Assembly (NCBI GenBank): GCA_964477275.1
Contig: CAYZDV010000111.1
Coordinates: 1-6,605 of the forward strand
DNA: 6,605 bases
Direction: 5' to 3'
Source: CAYZDV01 sp964477275
GTDB taxonomy: Bacteria; Acidobacteriota; Aminicenantia; Aminicenantales; Aminicenantaceae
The position numbers were made by a program, and so were the translations under genes. Below are positions 3,793 to 6,605 of the stretch, piece after piece; the first letter of the stretch is position 1, and the number at the start of each line of letters is the position of its first letter. The notes below the pieces were generated by a model. It ran no database searches and was not told the origin of the DNA. It worked only from the letters and a program-made list of their open reading frames with translations.

Positions 3793-5761
3793 TAAAAGAT
3801 TTAAGAATTTTGATCGAGTTTGTCAAGAATTCTTCGATAAAAAAGAAATTGTGGACTCCGAGGCTGCCGTCGAGCTCAATCCGGCCAAGCGCCCGCTCCA
3901 GCTCGAGAAGCCGGTCTTTTTCCGTCCCGGTAAGCTCCCTCTGCCGGGCCTCTTTGATGGCGGCCTTCGCAGACTGGATGAGATTTCGGACCGAGCCCTG
4001 CCACTCAAGGAAAAGCTCGCCGTAGTCGGCTTCATGGCAGTCCAGGCATTTGTTCTTATCGGAGCGGACGAGCTGGTTTCGGGGTCCCTGGTGGCAGTCC
4101 AGGCAGTCCACTCCGGCTTCGAACATCAGGTCGGCCGGAATTTTTTGTCCGTTTAGAGTTCCACCCTGATAGAAGGCAGCCTGGAGGCGGTGGCAGCTCG
4201 AGCAGTCTTTCTCTGGCTCCTGATGATGGCAGGCAGCGCAGCTCTGCCTGGTGGCGATGAGCTCACCGTGTTTTCTGAGGCTGGAGTGACAGGCATCACA
4301 CGGGATTTGCCGGTCCACCACGTGCTTTTTATGGGGAAAGTCCAGGCCGAAAACCCGAGCATTGATTTCCTCGATTCCGGCATGGCAGCTGGAACACTCG
4401 GTCGGCACCTCTTCGGCTGCAGCCCTGAACTCTCCGGGATCGAAGGACGAGCCGATGAGGCGAAGGGCTTCGACCATGCTCTCGTGGGCAGCCTGGAGAA
4501 GCGCCTGGGAGTAGGTCATATTGTGGACGCTTTTTCCTCTCTCCACAAGGTCGATGTTGAAGGCGGCCTCCTCGAGATGCATTCTGGCTTTTTCCGCATT
4601 CGCCTTCCGGCTTCGCCGGATTTCCAGGCTCGCAGTGGCCAGAATCGATTTGATCCGGGTCAACTTCTTTTCTGTGGCCGTCTCCCAGGCCTGGAGGATT
4701 CTGGCGAAGCCTTTCCCGTGGCAGGATTCACAAGCCTGAGCCCTTGCGGTAAAGGTTTCGCTCCGGATGAGGCGGCCCCCGCTTTCCTCATGAAAGATGT
4801 GGCATCCCTTGCAGCTCAGCCCTTTTTCCCGCATGACGCTGGGCATGGGATGAGCCAGACGTTTGCCTCCGACACCGGCGAAGAGAATCTTCTGGGTCTG
4901 GTGGTAATCGATATGGCAGGTCCGGCATTCGGCGATGGTTTCCATGTCCTTGATAATCTTGTGCTGGATGTCCAGATGGCACAGGTTGCACTCGATTTTA
5001 TGGGAGGCAATGTGGGTGGAATGCATGAGGTCCGTGTCGTCGTATTTCTCGAGCCGATCGATTTCCCAGTGACATTTGTAGCAGTTTTCCCTGGGAACAG
5101 CGGCGTCGCCCATGATGGTCTGGCTGTGGCACTTGTCGCATTCAAACCCCTTCTCAAAAACCAGGGAATGGTTGTAGCGCGATATTTTCTCCGAAACCAG
5201 GTCCTCCCGGTGATGGCAGTGAGAGCATTCGCTGATCTGCGGATAGTGCTCGCTCTCCTTGAAATGGCAGATGAAGCAGGTGCTGTTGGTGACGGTGATG
5301 TGGTCGCCCTGGACGATCTGGGAATGGCAGCTCGTGCAGCGGAGCTGTTTTCCCCGCTTGAGGTCAGAAAAATGAACCTTGTGGTCGAAGACGATCTTGT
5401 TGAACTTGACCCGGCCCTCGAGGAGTCTCTTGTCGTGGCATCCTTCCCGGAGGCAGGCTTCGTCAGGAATTTCAGCCCAGGGCTTTGATTTCAGGTAAAG
5501 TTTTGTCCAGTACCGGCCGACCTGCATCAGGCCTTCGACCTTCGCCCTGAATTTTGACCTCAGCCCGGGAGCATAATGGCAGGTGCTGCATTCGATCTCG
5601 CTGTGGGAGGAAGTCTCCCAGCTCATGTAGAAGGATTTCATGTAGTGACAGGTGCCGCAGAATCGGGAGTGGGAGGTGATCTCCACCGAGACAAGAAGGA
5701 GAACAAGAAAAACCCCGGCACTGGCAAGCAGAATGATTCTTCTTTTCTCTTTTTTCCCCAT
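3770..5761 (-). CDS. Membrane-anchored 18-heme c-type cytochrome with NapC/NrfH-like N-terminus
   Basis: A 663-residue multiheme cytochrome c. Residues 9-26 form one transmembrane anchor. CGTCHYM (35-41) and CSTCHYAPG (58-66) resemble the first two hemes of the NapC/NrfH quinol dehydrogenase family. Heme motifs begin at C35, C58, C103 (CX4CH), C142, C162, C179, C208, C227, C258, C279, C317, C344, C456, C488, C508, C520, C553 and C572: 17 CXXCH plus one CX4CH. Several follow F-x-H-x-x-H stretches (FDHKVH 125-130, FPHKKH 475-480) as in cytochrome c7/c3 repeats. Two heme-free helical modules (about 353-440 and 584-655) both carry a VHN motif, resembling the C-terminal part of NrfA-type cytochromes. 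It sits just upstream of the Rieske gene, so it probably trades electrons with the Rieske/cytochrome b core from the outer face of the membrane; it may also take electrons from quinol itself (inference). The ATG at 5761 lacks a clear Shine-Dalgarno sequence. No CXXCK motif is seen, so it is not NrfA. The exact family name and final partner are unknown. Confidence 0.93.
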   Translation of the reverse strand: MGKKEKRRIILLASAGVFLVLLLVSVEITSHSRFCGTCHYMKSFYMSWETSSHSEIECSTCHYAPGLRSKFRAKVEGLMQVGRYWTKLYLKSKPWAEIPDEACLREGCHDKRLLEGRVKFNKIVFDHKVHFSDLKRGKQLRCTSCHSQIVQGDHITVTNSTCFICHFKESEHYPQISECSHCHHREDLVSEKISRYNHSLVFEKGFECDKCHSQTIMGDAAVPRENCYKCHWEIDRLEKYDDTDLMHSTHIASHKIECNLCHLDIQHKIIKDMETIAECRTCHIDYHQTQKILFAGVGGKRLAHPMPSVMREKGLSCKGCHIFHEESGGRLIRSETFTARAQACESCHGKGFARILQAWETATEKKLTRIKSILATASLEIRRSRKANAEKARMHLEEAAFNIDLVERGKSVHNMTYSQALLQAAHESMVEALRLIGSSFDPGEFRAAAEEVPTECSSCHAGIEEINARVFGLDFPHKKHVVDRQIPCDACHSSLRKHGELIATRQSCAACHHQEPEKDCSSCHRLQAAFYQGGTLNGQKIPADLMFEAGVDCLDCHQGPRNQLVRSDKNKCLDCHEADYGELFLEWQGSVRNLIQSAKAAIKEARQRELTGTEKDRLLELERALGRIELDGSLGVHNFFFIEEFLTNSIKILKSFNEKALDE
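3797..4012 (-). repeat. Helical VHN module, copy 2 of 2 in the 18-heme cytochrome
   Basis: Residues about 584-655 follow the 18th heme motif (CLDCH) with the same layout as copy 1: W587, a long amphipathic helix, LERALGRIEL (621-630), LGVHNFFFIEEFL (634-646) and a final helix. The two modules split the protein into a 12-heme half and a 6-heme half, each closed by a module, which suggests internal duplication with heme gain or loss. Confidence 0.6.
4442..4705 (-). repeat. Helical VHN module, copy 1 of 2 in the 18-heme cytochrome
   Basis: Residues about 353-440 of the 18-heme protein form a charged, Ala/Leu-rich, heme-free helical region directly after the 12th heme motif (CESCH). It starts around W359 and contains KSVHNMTYSQALLQAAHES (410-428). 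It matches the second copy (nt 3797-4012) in order: CXXCH, about ten residues, Trp, long helix, then L-E-x-A-x(3)-I, then VHN and a terminal helix. This is protein-level similarity judged by eye, not a DNA repeat. Confidence 0.6.
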
Positions 5762-5779
5762 CGGTATTATTCGTTCGCT

Positions 5780-6592
5780 TCAGACATAACTGTGGAGGCC
5801 GGCGAGGAGATAGTTCACTCCAAAGTACGTGAACAGCGCCGCCAGAAAGCCGATGATGGCGATAATCGCGGAACGCCGGCCTTTCCATCCCATGACGACC
5901 CGGGTGTGAAGATAGAGGGCAAAGACAAACCAGGTGATCAGGGTCCAGGTCTCTTTGGGGTCCCAGCTCCAGTAGCTTCCCCAGGCCTTGTAGGCCCAGA
6001 TCATTCCGAAAACAAGGCCTCCCAGGGTGAAAAGAGGAAAGCCGATGGCGATCAAACGGTAGGAGATAGAATCGAGCTTTTCGGAGGGAAACGCGGGTTT
6101 TAACCCTTTTTTCTCCAGGGCCTCAGCCCTCAGATACATGATGCTGGTGATGAAAGCGATGGCGAAGAAGGCTTCACCGATCAGGGTCACCGAAACATGG
6201 AGCCACAGCCAGTAGCTCTGGAGGGCGGGCACCAGCGGTGTGATTTCCTTGGGCATCAGAGGGGAGGAGGCCAGGGCCATAAAGGCGATGACGATCAGCA
6301 GGAAATACGCTCCGGCGCGGCGGATGCGGTATTTTCGCTCGATGATGATGTAAGCCAGAATGGAAGCCCAGGAGAAAAAAGAAAGGGACTCGTACATGTT
6401 GGTGAACGGTGCACGTCCGGCCTCGACGGTCCTCCAGGCGAGAGCCAGGGTATGGAGGACAAGGCCAGCCAGGGCAAAGCTCAAGCCTGCCCGGGCCAGA
6501 TTCTCTCTTCTGGTGAAAAGGAAAGAGAAATAGAAGAAGGCAGAAATGATGTAAAGGACAAAGGTGAGGAGAAAAAGGGTCGACTCGTTCAC
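5780..6592 (-). CDS. ccsB: c-type cytochrome biogenesis protein, CcsB/ResC (CcsA) family
   Basis: A 270-residue integral membrane protein with about eight hydrophobic segments (roughly residues 4-25, 33-53, 70-84, 95-113, 127-153, 180-202, 216-231, 242-262). The WWD signature of heme-handling proteins is at 204-216 (WGSYWSWDPKETW). A conserved-looking APFTNMYESLSFFSW stretch is at 61-75, and candidate heme-ligand histidines are H47, H132, H229 and H267. In System II cytochrome c maturation this protein, with ResB, moves heme across the membrane and presents it to CXXCH motifs of apocytochromes. The name varies (ccsA, ccsB, resC); no ResB is visible and it may lie beyond the right edge. Translation starts at GTG (6592-6590), chosen because a perfect AAGGAG lies 6 nt upstream. 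The next gene begins 18 nt after its stop, so it heads or belongs to the cytochrome operon, which fits its role. Family assignment is very secure. Confidence 0.95.
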   Translation of the reverse strand: MNESTLFLLTFVLYIISAFFYFSFLFTRRENLARAGLSFALAGLVLHTLALAWRTVEAGRAPFTNMYESLSFFSWASILAYIIIERKYRIRRAGAYFLLIVIAFMALASSPLMPKEITPLVPALQSYWLWLHVSVTLIGEAFFAIAFITSIMYLRAEALEKKGLKPAFPSEKLDSISYRLIAIGFPLFTLGGLVFGMIWAYKAWGSYWSWDPKETWTLITWFVFALYLHTRVVMGWKGRRSAIIAIIGFLAALFTYFGVNYLLAGLHSYV

Positions 6593-6598
6593 TTTGAA

Positions 6599-6604
6599 CT
6601 CCTT
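6599..6604 (-). promoter_or_regulatory. Strong ribosome binding site fixing a GTG start
   Basis: Minus-strand AAGGAG is followed by a 6-nt spacer (TTCAAA) and GTG at 6592-6590. No ATG in this frame lies between it and the conserved N-terminal membrane helix, so this site decides the GTG start of the CcsB-like gene. The TAA at the window edge overlaps the site and could be the stop of an upstream gene, but this cannot be checked here. Confidence 0.8.
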
Positions 6605-6605
6605 A

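Noticed and set aside
4190..5488. 432-codon plus-strand open frame opposite the 18-heme cytochrome
   Set aside because: It lies wholly inside a gene with 18 heme motifs on the other strand and shows no recognisable domain or ribosome binding site. Long antisense frames are expected in DNA of this composition.
3770..5761. Assignment of the 18-heme protein as NrfA nitrite reductase or hydroxylamine oxidoreductase
   Set aside because: There is no CXXCK catalytic heme motif and no HAO-type cross-linking Tyr context that I can recognise, and the heme number and membrane anchor differ; only the VHN helical module recalls NrfA.

Overview
All supported genes in this window lie on the minus strand, so the reading below runs from high to low coordinates. 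The window is a cytochrome locus: a c-type cytochrome maturation gene, then a Rieske/cytochrome b core of the bc1/b6f type embedded among multiheme c-type cytochromes. I count 31 c-type heme-binding motifs in the three cytochromes (18 + 9 + 4), and I see no recognisable cytochrome c1 or cytochrome f gene. The content suggests an anaerobic or facultative bacterium with a (mena)quinone respiratory chain, System II (Ccs/Res) cytochrome maturation and a b6f/Firmicutes-like cytochrome b. Groups such as Acidobacteriota/Aminicenantota or Desulfobacterota would fit, but the taxonomic guess is weak and made without a search.

Layout. 6592-5780: CcsB/ResC-like heme-handling membrane protein, with a GTG start behind a strong ribosome binding site at the window edge. 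5761-3770: 663-residue membrane-anchored cytochrome with 17 CXXCH and one CX4CH motif, a NapC/NrfH-like N-terminus and two copies of a helical module. 3792-3352: Rieske 2Fe-2S protein, overlapping the previous gene. 3355-2276: single-chain cytochrome b (b6 plus subunit IV), overlapping the Rieske gene by ATGA. 2271-1018: nine-heme cytochrome with signal peptide and C-terminal anchor. These five genes have gaps of 18 nt or less, or overlap, and look like one transcription unit.

A 111-nt AT-rich gap (1017-907) follows, with a candidate promoter and an inverted repeat. Then comes a separate tetraheme c554-like cytochrome (906-379). Downstream, 325-68 encodes only the C-terminal 85 residues of a different di-heme cytochrome b (formate dehydrogenase gamma/b561-like), with no usable start. 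I read this as a gene remnant. The last ~70 bases at the left edge hold GGCC-rich inverted repeats that may be part of a transcription terminator.

How the parts may work together (inference): quinol is oxidised at the Qo site of cytochrome b (PEWYF motif). One electron passes through the Rieske cluster to the multiheme proteins in place of cytochrome c1/f, and from there to periplasmic or extracytoplasmic acceptors. The 18-heme protein may have its own NrfH-like quinol site. CcsB would supply heme attachment capacity for this heavy demand. The final acceptor cannot be told from the sequence.
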